This document shows positions 1 to 10,125 of a stretch of 64,000 bases of DNA, piece by piece. The DNA lies in assembly GCF_001750145.1 (NCBI RefSeq), contig NZ_CP015732.1, positions 3,906,001 through 3,970,000 on the forward strand, read 5' to 3'. The translations under genes and the position numbers were made by a program. This DNA is from Arthrobacter sp. U41. Lineage in GTDB: Bacteria; Actinomycetota; Actinomycetes; Actinomycetales; Micrococcaceae. The notes under the pieces were generated by a model, which worked only from the letters and a program-made list of their open reading frames with translations, ran no database searches and was not told the origin of the DNA. How positions within the stretch are numbered: the stretch's first letter is position 1; each line of letters opens with the position of its first letter.

Positions 1-93
1 CGTGGCATCACTCGGGTCTGCGGGGCGGTTTGGCGGCTGTTCCCAGCCTACTAGGGCACCGGAGGGAGGGCTTGTTCGGCCGCCGGACGGGCG

Positions 94-1095
94 TCACAAC
101 TCGGTGGCCTCGCCGGTCCGGCGCGCCCTGGCCGCCACCCGCGAGATCACCCGGGCGAGGTTGTCCGCCGTCGTGGCATTCCCGGCACTGACGGTCAGGG
201 TCCGCCCGTCCAGGCGGTCGACGACGACCGCGGGGCCGCTGCTGACCAGCAGCACCGCCGAGGTGCCGCGGCTCCGGTAGCCCCAGCCGCCGTAGTCAGC
301 TGCCCGGACTTCCTTCGGTGTTGCCGCCTCGATGGCCGAGGCCGGCACGTCCATGACCCTGACGAACCCGGCGGCGAAGACCCGCAGGCCGCTCCGGTCC
401 ACCCGGAGGCGGGCAAACAGGCTCGCCGCAGCCAGCAGGGCCAGGCCGGCCAGGAGGGCAGCCAGCCAGGGCACGGCGATGGTGAGGAGGGCGGCGGGAA
501 GCAGGGTGGCGATCCCGAGCATCACAAAGACTGAACTGCGGGCGTGGACCCACAGGCTCACTGAATCCCGGGCCAGATCCGGATCCAGTTCGCGGGCCAG
601 GGCCTCCTGCATCGCCTGGTCGTCGTCCGTGGACCAGCGTTCATCGGCTTTGAAGACGAAGCCCATGACGAAGCCCAGCCCCAGGGCAGCGCCGCTGCCC
701 ATGGCGAGCACCGCCACGTCCACCTGCGCCTGGCTCGCGTCCGCCAGGCCGAGCTGTCCGACCAGCACTGCGGCGAGAACGGTGGTGATGAAGAGGCTCA
801 CGAACAGTCCTGCGCCCATCATGATCCGGCGCATAATGGCCGGACGGGACAGCGGCACGGCCTGCACCAGCACGGCCCAGCCAATCAGCACGATCATGGC
901 GGCACCGCCGCCGATGACGGCCCCGAACGGCGCGAAGTCCGCTGCACCGGCCCCGGTCCAGCGGATGGCCAGCGGCTCGGGCAGATCGGAGCGGATCAGG
1001 AACGCGCAGACCACAAACGCCGCCGCGAGCATGAGCGGGAACCCCGCGGCGAAGCGCAGTGCCCTGGCGTCCACAGAATCCCGAAGCTTTCCCAT
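94..1095 (-). CDS. DUF1648 domain membrane protein
   Basis: A 333-residue integral membrane protein. The first ~60 residues carry a transmembrane segment followed by the motif LPEPLAIRWTGAGAADF, which matches the DUF1648 module (found in SdpI-like and other Gram-positive membrane proteins). Several further hydrophobic segments follow, then a soluble C-terminal part of about 100 residues that resembles a PH-like fold (RSGLRVFAAGFVRVMDVP). The reading frame stays open for more than 1 kb upstream, but that is antisense to pepN; I start at the ATG encoding MGKLRDSV because TAGCGT lies 7 nt upstream, which fits a leaderless promoter, and because hydrophobic membrane sequence starts just after it. 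It is divergent from pepN. Function unknown; related proteins take part in immunity to or sensing of membrane-active toxins, but nothing here shows that. Confidence 0.8.
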   Translation of the reverse strand: MGKLRDSVDARALRFAAGFPLMLAAAFVVCAFLIRSDLPEPLAIRWTGAGAADFAPFGAVIGGGAAMIVLIGWAVLVQAVPLSRPAIMRRIMMGAGLFVSLFITTVLAAVLVGQLGLADASQAQVDVAVLAMGSGAALGLGFVMGFVFKADERWSTDDDQAMQEALARELDPDLARDSVSLWVHARSSVFVMLGIATLLPAALLTIAVPWLAALLAGLALLAAASLFARLRVDRSGLRVFAAGFVRVMDVPASAIEAATPKEVRAADYGGWGYRSRGTSAVLLVSSGPAVVVDRLDGRTLTVSAGNATTADNLARVISRVAARARRTGEATEL

Positions 1096-1230
1096 ATCCC
1101 CAACGCTACCCCCGGCGCTTCGGCGTTCGGTATCTTGAGTGACCCAGGCAACTTGCCAAGTGCCGCACAAGTGAAAGAATGATTTCACAGTACCGATTTG
1201 CCCGTCCCTAAGCATCCCGGAGGCCCAATT

Positions 1231-3795
1231 TTGCCTGGAATGAACCTGACGCGCGCCGAAGCACGCGAGCGTGCCAAACTGATCGCCGTCGACTCCTACG
1301 AGGTCGAACTGGACCTGAGCCGCGGGGAGAAAGTCTTCGGCACCACCACCGCCGTGAAGTTCTCGGCCCAGCCGGGCTCCTCGACGTTCATCGATGCCGT
1401 TACCGACTCCGTGCTGGGTGTGACCCTGAACGGGCGCGAGCTTGACCCGGCAGAGGTTTCCGACGGGGTCCGGATCCAGTTGCCGGAGCTGGCGGCCTAC
1501 AACGAGTTGCTGGTTGTGGCCGAGGCCCCGTACATGAACACCGGCGAGGGGCTGCACCGCTTCGTGGACCCGGTGGACCAGGAGGTCTACCTCTACACCC
1601 AGTTCGAGGTTCCGGATTCCCGGCGGATGTTCGCCGTGTTCGAACAGCCCGACCTCAAGGCCAGCTTCACGTTCACGGTTATTGCCCCCTCGCACTGGGA
1701 TGTTGTGTCCAACTCCCCCACTCCGGTGCCGGTCGAGACCATCCCCGGCACCGACGGCGGCGCCCGCTCCGTGTGGGAGTTCACCCCCACACCCCGGCTC
1801 TCCTCCTACGTCACGGCGCTGATCGCCGGGCCGTACCAGTGCGTCCGCAGCGAAGTGGTCGCCGCCGACGGGAAGGTCACCCCGCTGGGCGTCTTCGCCC
1901 GCAAATCCCTCATGCAGTATCTCGACGCGGACAACATCTTCGAGCTCACCCGCCAGGGCTTCGAGTTCTTCGAGGCGCAGTTCGGCTGCCCCTACCCGTT
2001 CGAGAAGTATGACCAGCTCTTCGTGCCGGAGTTCAACGCCGGTGCCATGGAGAATGCCGGGGCCGTGACCATCCTGGAAGGCTACGTCTTCCGCAGCAAA
2101 GTCACCGACGCCCAGGTGGAGCGCCGCGCCATCACCGTGCTCCACGAGCTGGCCCACATGTGGTTCGGGGACCTCGTGACGATGCGCTGGTGGAACGACC
2201 TCTGGCTCAACGAGTCCTTCGCGGAGTACATGTCCCACCTGGCCGCGGTGGAAAACACCAGGTTCGACCGCGCCTGGACGACGTTCGCCTCGGTGGAGAA
2301 GTCCTGGGCCTACCGCCAGGACCAGCTCCCCACAACGCACCCGATCTTCGCGGAGATCAACGACCTGGAGGACGTCGAGGTTAACTTCGACGGCATCACC
2401 TACGCCAAGGGCGCCTCAGTGCTGCGCCAGCTCGTGGCATGGGTGGGTCCGGAGGAGTTCATGGCCGGTGTCCGCGAGTACTTCCGCAAGCATGCCTGGC
2501 AGAACACCGAGCTCAGCGACCTGATGGCTGAACTTGAGAAAGCCAGCGGCCGTGACCTGGACGAGTGGGGAGGTCTCTGGCTGGAGACTGCCGGGGTCAA
2601 CACACTCAAGCCGGAGCTGTCCGTGGGCGAGGACGGGACGATCTCCTCCTTCGCGATCCTGCAGTCCGCCACCGAGGCCCGGCCCACCATCCGTCCGCAC
2701 CGGCTCGCCGTCGGCTTCTACAACCTCAACGGCGCCGGGAAGCTGGAGCGCGTGCACCGCGAGGAGCTCGACGTCGCGGGCGGGCGCACCGAGGTGCCGG
2801 CGCTGGCCGGGCTCGCCCGGCCGGACCTGATCCTGCTCAACGATGACGACCTCGCCTACGCCAAGGTCCGTCTCGACCCGAAGTCCCTCGCCACGGCCAC
2901 GGCCCACCTCAAGGACTTCAGCCAGAGCCTTCCCCGCACCCTCGTGTGGGGCTCGGCCTGGGATGCCGCCCGCGACGGCGAAACCCCCGCCCGCGGCTAT
3001 GTGGAGCTGGTTCTGGCCAACATCGCAGAGGAATCCGATTCCTCCGTGATCCAGGTCCAGCTGCGCCAGCTGGCCACCACACTGAATTTCTACGTGGCCG
3101 CCGAACACAAGGAAGCCACCGCGGTTGCCGCCGCCGACCGGCTCTGGGAGCTCGCCGCGGGCGTCCCGGCCGGTTCCGACGCGCAGCTGCAGTTCGTCAA
3201 GTCCTATGCGCTGCTGGCCCGCAGCGCCGGTCAGCTCGACACCGTGTCCGGCCTGCTGGAGGGCCGCCTCACGCTGGAGGGCCTCACCGTTGACCAGGAC
3301 CTGCGCTGGGAACTCGTTGCTTCCCTCGTCGTCGGCGGGCGGGCCGGCCAGGAGAAAATCGACGCCGAGCTGGAGCACGACAACACCGCCACCGGGCAGA
3401 ACGCGGCGGCCCTCGCCAAGGCCGCCATTCCGACGCCCGAGGCCAAGGCCGCGGCCTGGGAATCGATTGTGGTCAAGGGCGAGCTGTCCAATGCGCTCCA
3501 GGGCTCGGCCGTCAGCGGTTTCAGCCGGGTGCTGGACGGTTCCCTGCTGGAGCCCTACGCGGAAAAGTACTTCGACGCCGTACCGGGCATCGTCAAGAAC
3601 CGCACGCACGCGCTGGCCCAGCAGATCGTCGTCGGACTCTACCCGGCGCAGCTGACCACGCAGGCGACCGTGGACCGCACCGATGAGTTCCTTGCCTCGC
3701 TGCCGGAGGACAGCGCGGCGCTGCGCCGGATGATGCTGGAGAACCGCGACGGCGTGGCGCGCGCACTGCGCGCCCGCCAGGCCGACGTAGGCTAG
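1231..3795 (+). CDS. pepN: Aminopeptidase N (M1 metallopeptidase)
   Basis: An 854-residue cytosolic zinc aminopeptidase that removes N-terminal residues from peptides. The exopeptidase motif GAMEN is at residues 271-275 and the zinc site HELAH is at 305-309, with the second glutamate ligand in NESFAEY some 20 residues later. Length and layout match the actinobacterial PepN family (catalytic half, then ERAP1-like C-terminal helical domain). I choose the TTG at 1231 (protein MPGMNLTRAEARERA) because a GGAGG lies 7 nt upstream and family members begin with MPG-x-NLTR; the ATG at 1240 is the alternative and the TTG at 1198 lacks a ribosome site. It is followed by a perfect hairpin terminator. Confidence 0.95.
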   Translation: MPGMNLTRAEARERAKLIAVDSYEVELDLSRGEKVFGTTTAVKFSAQPGSSTFIDAVTDSVLGVTLNGRELDPAEVSDGVRIQLPELAAYNELLVVAEAPYMNTGEGLHRFVDPVDQEVYLYTQFEVPDSRRMFAVFEQPDLKASFTFTVIAPSHWDVVSNSPTPVPVETIPGTDGGARSVWEFTPTPRLSSYVTALIAGPYQCVRSEVVAADGKVTPLGVFARKSLMQYLDADNIFELTRQGFEFFEAQFGCPYPFEKYDQLFVPEFNAGAMENAGAVTILEGYVFRSKVTDAQVERRAITVLHELAHMWFGDLVTMRWWNDLWLNESFAEYMSHLAAVENTRFDRAWTTFASVEKSWAYRQDQLPTTHPIFAEINDLEDVEVNFDGITYAKGASVLRQLVAWVGPEEFMAGVREYFRKHAWQNTELSDLMAELEKASGRDLDEWGGLWLETAGVNTLKPELSVGEDGTISSFAILQSATEARPTIRPHRLAVGFYNLNGAGKLERVHREELDVAGGRTEVPALAGLARPDLILLNDDDLAYAKVRLDPKSLATATAHLKDFSQSLPRTLVWGSAWDAARDGETPARGYVELVLANIAEESDSSVIQVQLRQLATTLNFYVAAEHKEATAVAAADRLWELAAGVPAGSDAQLQFVKSYALLARSAGQLDTVSGLLEGRLTLEGLTVDQDLRWELVASLVVGGRAGQEKIDAELEHDNTATGQNAAALAKAAIPTPEAKAAAWESIVVKGELSNALQGSAVSGFSRVLDGSLLEPYAEKYFDAVPGIVKNRTHALAQQIVVGLYPAQLTTQATVDRTDEFLASLPEDSAALRRMMLENRDGVARALRARQADVG

Positions 3796-3812
3796 CTTCT
3801 CCCATGCAGCTT

Positions 3813-3854
3813 GCAGCAGGGGCCGTTTCGGACGCCGTGAACGGCCCCTGCTGC
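3813..3854 (+). terminator. Hairpin terminator after pepN
   Basis: A perfect 15-bp inverted repeat (arms 3813-3827 and 3840-3854, arm GCAGCAGGGGCCGTT) with a 12-nt loop, 17 nt after the pepN stop. There is no T-tract, as is usual in high-GC actinobacteria. The same 15-base arm recurs in the hairpin after yaaA at 29206-29220. Confidence 0.75.
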
Positions 3855-3878
3855 CAGTCAGTTGGTCGGGGGGTGACC

Positions 3879-3884
3879 TAGGCT
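3879..3884 (+). promoter_or_regulatory. -10 element of OsmC gene
   Basis: TAGGCT ends exactly 6 nt before the ATG at 3891, which puts the expected transcription start on or next to the start codon; there is no Shine-Dalgarno in between. Predicted leaderless promoter. Confidence 0.6.
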
Positions 3885-3890
3885 GGAGCC

Positions 3891-4376
3891 ATGAGCCTCG
3901 ATGAGCACCGCTATGCGCTGACAGTGCGTTGGACCGGGAACCTTGGCGAAGGGACGGTGTCGTACCGGGGGTATTCACGGGACCACGACATCGGGATCCC
4001 CGGGCTTCCCGTCCTGCCGGGCTCCGCGGATCCGACCTTCCACGGCGACCGGAACCGCTACAACCCGGAACAGCTGCTGCTGGCTGCCCTGTCCCAGTGC
4101 CACATGCTCTCCTTCCTGCACGTCGCGGTGAAGCACGGCGTGGTGGTGACGGCGTATGAGGACCGGGCCGAGGGGCTGATGCGGACCAACCGGGACGGCA
4201 GCGGACAGTTTGAATCGGTCACGCTCAAGCCCCGGGTCACCCTGGCGGCGCCGGTGGCGGCGGAACTGATGGAAGAATTGCACGCCGGAGCGAACAGGGT
4301 CTGCTTTATCGCCCGGAGCGTCAATTTCCCGGTACTGCACGAGCCGAGCGCCATGGTTGAGGGCCGGGAGGACTGA
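3891..4376 (+). CDS. OsmC family peroxide-reductase-like protein
   Basis: A 161-residue OsmC/Ohr-superfamily protein. It shows the superfamily's YNPEQLLLAALSQCHMLSFL segment with the conserved first cysteine in SQCHM, and a second cysteine in ANRVCFIARS, which is the dithiol arrangement used to reduce organic hydroperoxides. The sequence after the N-terminus (TVSYRGYSRDHDI) is typical of the stand-alone actinobacterial OsmC subgroup rather than true Ohr. The gene is preceded by a leaderless-type -10 element and is not obviously in an operon; the next plus-strand gene begins more than 200 nt later. Substrate not predictable. Confidence 0.88.
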   Translation: MSLDEHRYALTVRWTGNLGEGTVSYRGYSRDHDIGIPGLPVLPGSADPTFHGDRNRYNPEQLLLAALSQCHMLSFLHVAVKHGVVVTAYEDRAEGLMRTNRDGSGQFESVTLKPRVTLAAPVAAELMEELHAGANRVCFIARSVNFPVLHEPSAMVEGRED

Positions 4377-4503
4377 ACGGCCCAGCCGGTCCCGGCGGCA
4401 CCTGGCGGGCTGATTCTGCTGACGGGAATACCGTGCCGCCCGGGACCTGAATGCGTGTGGGGCTGCGCTGCGGCGCTAATGTTGAAGTAGACCAGAGTGT
4501 TAT

Positions 4504-4525
4504 GCGCCCGGCGAAAGCCGGGCGC
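4504..4525 (+). promoter_or_regulatory. GNRA-loop hairpin in mscS leader
   Basis: A perfect 9-bp stem, GCGCCCGGC / GCCGGGCGC, closed by a GAAA tetraloop, 65 nt upstream of the MscS start codon. It has no T-tract and lies between the likely promoter and the ribosome site, so it may shape or stabilise the leader RNA; attenuation is also possible. Confidence 0.4.
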
Positions 4526-4590
4526 CTATCCGGAGGCCCGACACTGCCGGCCGGCCGCCGGGACGCAGCAACAAGGAGTACCCCCCGCCG

Positions 4591-5250
4591 ATGATCAGCC
4601 TGACCACTATTGAACCGATTGCCGCCCCGGACATCTCGGCCATCAACCTGCCGGGTGTTCTCATCAGCCTGGGAGTCGGCGTTGCCGTGTGGCTGGTGGC
4701 GTCGTTCGTGATCGCCGGAATCACCAAACGCGTTGCCGCGGGCAGCACGTTTTTCAAGAAGCCGCACTTCCGCTGGGTGGCCCCGGCCCTGCGCGCCCTG
4801 GACCACGAGCGCCGGGTCCAGCGGGCCAACACCATCGGCTCCCTGCTCAACAGTGTGGTCAGCGTGACCGTGGCCGTCCTCACCACCATGTACGTGCTCA
4901 ACAACCTGAACGTGAACATTGCGCCGATCCTGACCAGCGTTGGAATCCTCGGTATCGCCATCGGCTTCGGCGCCCAGCAGCTCATCCGCGACTTCCTGGC
5001 CGGCATCTTCATCACCATGGAGGACCAGTACGGCATCGGCGACATCATCGAGACCTCCGAAGTGGTGGGCACGGTGGAGTCCATGAACCTGCGGATCACC
5101 CGGGTCCGGGCGGAGGACGGCGCCATCTGGTACCTGCGCAACGGCGAAATCCTGCGGGTGGGCAACCGCTCCCAGGGCACCTATGTGCCGCCGGAAACAC
5201 CGGCGGTGGAAGAAGCCGACAACGCACCCCAGCAGAAGGCCGGAGAATAG
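4591..5250 (+). CDS. MscS-family mechanosensitive ion channel
   Basis: A 219-residue small-conductance mechanosensitive channel of the inner membrane, which opens under osmotic downshock. Two to three hydrophobic segments occupy the first half; the pore-lining TM3 and first beta-domain motif are visible as LGIAIGFGAQQLIRDFLAG and the following GDIIE. The C-terminal alpha/beta vestibule of full-length MscS is nearly absent, so it is a short form. An AAGGAG ribosome site precedes the ATG. The globin gene starts only 4 nt after the stop, so the two are almost certainly cotranscribed. Confidence 0.9.
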   Translation: MISLTTIEPIAAPDISAINLPGVLISLGVGVAVWLVASFVIAGITKRVAAGSTFFKKPHFRWVAPALRALDHERRVQRANTIGSLLNSVVSVTVAVLTTMYVLNNLNVNIAPILTSVGILGIAIGFGAQQLIRDFLAGIFITMEDQYGIGDIIETSEVVGTVESMNLRITRVRAEDGAIWYLRNGEILRVGNRSQGTYVPPETPAVEEADNAPQQKAGE

Positions 5251-5254
5251 AGCC

Positions 5255-5713
5255 ATGACAATCCCCAGTGCCGGCGCACCCCGCCAGCCCAAGCAGCTGC
5301 TGCAGAACGATCCGTTCAGCCAGCCCGGCTACACGGACAGCTTCTACGACGCCGTGGGGGGCCACGAGACCTTCGTGAAGCTCATCGACGTGTTCTACGA
5401 CGGCGTCGCGACCGACCCGCTGCTGCGTCCCATGTACCCCGAGGAGGATCTTGGCCCCGCAAAGCGTCGCTTCCTGATGTTCCTCGAGCAGTATTGGGGC
5501 GGCCCGACGACGTACGGTGAGGAGCGCGGGCACCCCCGGCTGAGGATGCGGCACCAGCCGTTCCGGGTGACGCCCGAGGCCAAGGACCGCTGGCTGCACC
5601 ACATGCGCACCGCGGTGGATTCCCTGGAGCTCCCGCCCCTGCACGAGGGGACGCTCTGGGACTACATGGAGCGGGCAGCCCTCTCCATGGTGAACAGCCC
5701 GTCCGAAGCCTGA
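5255..5713 (+). CDS. glbO: Truncated hemoglobin, group II (GlbO type)
   Basis: A 152-residue group II truncated hemoglobin. Recognisable family landmarks are FYDAVGG at the A/B region, the helix B/CD stretch ending in FYDGVATDPLL, the pattern MFLEQYWGGPTTYGEERG and MRHQPF around the proximal region, and the conserved tryptophan in DRWLHHM (G8). Such globins bind oxygen and NO and are linked to respiration and nitrosative stress in actinobacteria. The ATG chosen lies 4 nt after the mscS stop. The N-terminal ~25 residues extend beyond the usual start of the fold. Confidence 0.92.
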   Translation: MTIPSAGAPRQPKQLLQNDPFSQPGYTDSFYDAVGGHETFVKLIDVFYDGVATDPLLRPMYPEEDLGPAKRRFLMFLEQYWGGPTTYGEERGHPRLRMRHQPFRVTPEAKDRWLHHMRTAVDSLELPPLHEGTLWDYMERAALSMVNSPSEA

Positions 5714-5744
5714 GGGGCCCGCGCGGTTCTGTGCAGACCCGGGA

Positions 5745-6452
5745 TCAGCGCCGCGTGTGCCGCACTGCCAGCGCGGAGCGCGCATTGCCGGCGCCATGCA
5801 GGAGGGTCGCGATGACGAGGAATGTGACGAGCACCTGCGCCGTCGTCGTCAGCGCTGCCGGCCAGCCGCCGTCGAGCGTCGGATCAAGGAAGTCGTAGAC
5901 GTACCAGCCGTCGATGGCTCCGCGCACCCACGAAAACACGAGGAAGGCGGCCGGGTAGCTGAGCCACACGAGCGGCCGACCCCATTTGCCGCGGACGGTC
6001 CTCGTGACCAGGAGCCAGTCCAGGGCTGCGAACAGCGGAGCCACGCGGTGGTGTGCGAGCTGGGGCCAGTACAGGTCAAGGCTCCACCACGGCTCCTCCG
6101 GCGGGGCCACCAGGACCACGTAGATGATGCCGGTCATCACCAGGTAGAACGCGAGCGCACCGAACAGGTGGTCCCACCACTCCGGCAGCCGGGTCCGCGG
6201 CAGGGCGGCGGATATTATGAGCACGATCCCGAGGGCGAGGTTCGACTGGACCGTGAATTCCGAGTAGAGCTGGGCGACGTCCACGTCATTGCCGGGGAGC
6301 GTCGCATCGAAGGTCTTCCGGGCCAGGGCGACGAGCACGAACACGCCGACCGCGAAGCGGAGCGCGCGGATCCAAATGCGGTCCGGATGCAGTGCATCGT
6401 TGAGGCCAAGGTGCCGCTCGACCGGGGGATCCAGCACAGACATGCCGCTCAT
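5745..6452 (-). CDS. Pr6Pr family membrane protein
   Basis: A 235-residue integral membrane protein with about six hydrophobic segments, matching the actinobacterial Pr6Pr family (FAR-17a/AIG1-like). Typical elements are TVQSNLALGIVL near residue 75, a TGIIYVVLVAPP loop and a WLSYPAAFLVFSWVRG segment with a conserved carboxyl-side Tyr/Asp pair (YVYDFLDP). The start ATG (MSGMSVLD) is preceded at 6 nt by CATACT, a near-consensus -10, suggesting a leaderless message. It is convergent with the globin gene. Biochemical role unknown. Confidence 0.8.
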   Translation of the reverse strand: MSGMSVLDPPVERHLGLNDALHPDRIWIRALRFAVGVFVLVALARKTFDATLPGNDVDVAQLYSEFTVQSNLALGIVLIISAALPRTRLPEWWDHLFGALAFYLVMTGIIYVVLVAPPEEPWWSLDLYWPQLAHHRVAPLFAALDWLLVTRTVRGKWGRPLVWLSYPAAFLVFSWVRGAIDGWYVYDFLDPTLDGGWPAALTTTAQVLVTFLVIATLLHGAGNARSALAVRHTRR

Positions 6453-6524
6453 GCGCTCAGTATGCCAGCCCCGTCAAGCCCGGCGAGGGCGCCAGGCGAT
6501 CATCACGGCTGCTGACGAGCGCCC

Positions 6525-7184
6525 TTACAGCCCCGAACCGGTGCGGGCCAGGACGTGCCCGCGGGCTCCGCTGAGCCGGAACCAGCGCCCGGCCCGGTAG
6601 AGCTGCTGTTCACCGTCGGCCAGGAAGCCGAGGGCGAGGGCTGCGAACGCTGCGCCCAGCGGAAGCCCGCCGGCACCCGGCAGTTCCCTGCCCCAAACTG
6701 TGGCGCGGGCGTTGTTGACGATCAAGGCTCCGGGTTTGTCCGGGATGATGGCGGCGATCTCGGTGATCCCGGCCTCGGCGGACCGGCGCAGCCCGGCGTC
6801 CGGCAGCGTCACCACGGCCTCCCACCCGGTACGGGGCGCTCCGACGCCGGCCCACGATTCGGTGACGGTCACCGGCGGCAGCGGCAGCTCGACGTCGTTC
6901 TCCCCGGCCCGCGCCAGGCGGTCCAGCACCGCCGAGATGGGAACGGTGACGTCAGTGTCGGCCGGTTGCGCCAGGGCCATCGTGCGCAGCCCGAGGATCG
7001 TCGGGGTCGACTCCCCCAGCAGCCGCGGGCGCAGCACACACACGTAGGCGGCGAGCACCGTCCCGGACGCCTGGAGCCGGATGGCGCCGTCGTCGATCGA
7101 TCTGGCACGGGTCGCGAAGGTGCGCAGATCGGCGAGGTCTCGTGGATCGGTGAACTGCAGGGGCTGGGTAAGGACATCAGACAC
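6525..7184 (-). CDS. Conserved actinobacterial protein, unknown function
   Basis: A 219-residue protein without signal peptide or clear membrane segment. It reads as a single soluble domain with a central stretch (ESWAGVGAPRTGWEAV) and a late WGRELPGAGGLPLGAAFAALALGFL segment that is moderately hydrophobic. I do not recognise a catalytic motif. The start is a GTG (MSDVLTQPLQ); TAGAGT lies 7 nt upstream. The frame runs open further upstream, but only antisense to tesB. It is divergent from tesB with 63 nt between start codons, an arrangement that suggests shared promoter DNA. Confidence 0.75.
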   Translation of the reverse strand: MSDVLTQPLQFTDPRDLADLRTFATRARSIDDGAIRLQASGTVLAAYVCVLRPRLLGESTPTILGLRTMALAQPADTDVTVPISAVLDRLARAGENDVELPLPPVTVTESWAGVGAPRTGWEAVVTLPDAGLRRSAEAGITEIAAIIPDKPGALIVNNARATVWGRELPGAGGLPLGAAFAALALGFLADGEQQLYRAGRWFRLSGARGHVLARTGSGL

Positions 7185-7235
7185 ATTATCGACTCTACCG
7201 GCTGTGCCTCTTTGGGACGGTGCCGGAGGGACGTC

Positions 7236-7241
7236 TAGAGT
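7236..7241 (+). promoter_or_regulatory. -10 element of tesB
   Basis: TAGAGT ends exactly 6 nt before the ATG at 7248. Predicted leaderless promoter. Confidence 0.6.
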
Positions 7242-7247
7242 CGAACC

Positions 7248-8228
7248 ATGACTGAAGCCGAAGCCGGATTGCAGGCCCCGCCGACACAGGACCCCACCTC
7301 CTCCCTCCTCCAACTGCTGAACCTTGGTGAGCTGGAGGGCGCCCGGACGGACGAGGACATCTTTATGGGCCCCTCCCAGCAGCAGCCCCGGCACCGCGTG
7401 TTTGGCGGCCAAGTGCTCGCGCAGTCGCTGATCGCCGGGAGCCGGACGGTTCCCGAGGGGCGCGGCGTGCACTCCATGCACGGATACTTCCTGCGCCCGG
7501 GGGATGCCAACAAGCCGATCACCTTCGGCGTCCAGCGGCTCCGGGACGGCCGCTCGTTTTCGGCGCGGCGCGTCCACGCGTACCAGGAGGGCATGCCCAT
7601 CCTGTCCATGATCGCGTCGTTCCAGGACGAGGACGAAGGAATCGAACACCAGACCGAGATGCCGGCCGGCATCCCCGCGCCGGAGTCGCTGCCCAGCACG
7701 GCTGACCTGCTGGGCAAGTTTGACCACCCGGTGGCACGCCACTGGGCCTACGAGCGGCCCTTCGATATCCGGCACGTCGACCCGGCACTGTACGTCTCGG
7801 CGAAGGGCCACAAGGAACCGCGCAACGCCGTCTGGATGAAGACCTTCGGCCCCATGCCGGACGATCCGGACCTGCACCGTGCCGCCCTGGCCTACGCCAG
7901 CGACTACACCCTGCTGGAATCCATCCTCCGCAAGCACGGCATGAGCTGGATCACCCCGGGCATGTCGGTGGCCAGCCTGGACCACGCCATGTGGTGGCAC
8001 CGGCCGGTCCGGGTCGACGAGTGGCTGCTCTATGTCCAGGAGTCCCCCAGCGCCCAGGGCGCCCGCGGCCTGGCTACCGGCAAGATCTTCAGCCGCGACG
8101 GCAGCCATGTGGCCACGGTGGCGCAGGAGGGCATGATCCGGGTTCCGACGGACTTCAAGAACAAGGTCCGGGGCGCCGTCCAGTCCAAGGTCCTGCAGCA
8201 CCAGATGCGCAAGGCTGAACGCGGCTGA
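7248..8228 (+). CDS. tesB: Acyl-CoA thioesterase II
   Basis: A 326-residue double-hotdog thioesterase that hydrolyses medium- and long-chain acyl-CoA. N-terminal hotdog: RVFGGQVLAQSLIAG, the hallmark substrate-binding helix of TesB. C-terminal hotdog: GMSVASLDHAMWWHRP, which contains the catalytic aspartate, and the late SRDGSHVATVAQEGMIR. Length is slightly above the usual ~285 residues because of N-terminal and interdomain additions. A leaderless -10 is placed 6 nt before the ATG. A bidirectional-looking terminator follows and separates it from convergent ettA. Confidence 0.95.
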   Translation: MTEAEAGLQAPPTQDPTSSLLQLLNLGELEGARTDEDIFMGPSQQQPRHRVFGGQVLAQSLIAGSRTVPEGRGVHSMHGYFLRPGDANKPITFGVQRLRDGRSFSARRVHAYQEGMPILSMIASFQDEDEGIEHQTEMPAGIPAPESLPSTADLLGKFDHPVARHWAYERPFDIRHVDPALYVSAKGHKEPRNAVWMKTFGPMPDDPDLHRAALAYASDYTLLESILRKHGMSWITPGMSVASLDHAMWWHRPVRVDEWLLYVQESPSAQGARGLATGKIFSRDGSHVATVAQEGMIRVPTDFKNKVRGAVQSKVLQHQMRKAERG

Positions 8229-8240
8229 AATTCCGCACGA

Positions 8241-8272
8241 AAAAGGCCGGCTCCCTGGGGAGCCGGCCTTTT
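8241..8272. terminator. Bidirectional terminator between tesB and ettA
   Basis: A 14-bp perfect inverted repeat, AAAAGGCCGGCTCC / GGAGCCGGCCTTTT, with a CTGG loop. The A-rich start and T-rich end let it serve both convergent genes. Confidence 0.85.
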
Positions 8273-8309
8273 CTCTTCCGCTCTGTGCCGCGCGGGCTTA
8301 GCTCGTGGC

Positions 8310-9992
<1,683 letters not shown>

Positions 9993-10125
9993 GCCTACAA
10001 ATCTAGTGGTTCGGCCCGGATAACTCACATTCAGACTGTTCCCCGGCGACACCGGACTGCGGCCCCGGACCCGGCCCCACGTGGCGTGACGCCCGGCCCG
10101 GGCGTTTACAGAACCACGTTGCCCT

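Noticed and set aside
94-2340. Long minus-strand frame running through pepN
   Set aside because: Only the 94-1095 part has membrane-protein character and a promoter; the rest is the antisense shadow of pepN codons, as expected in high-GC DNA.
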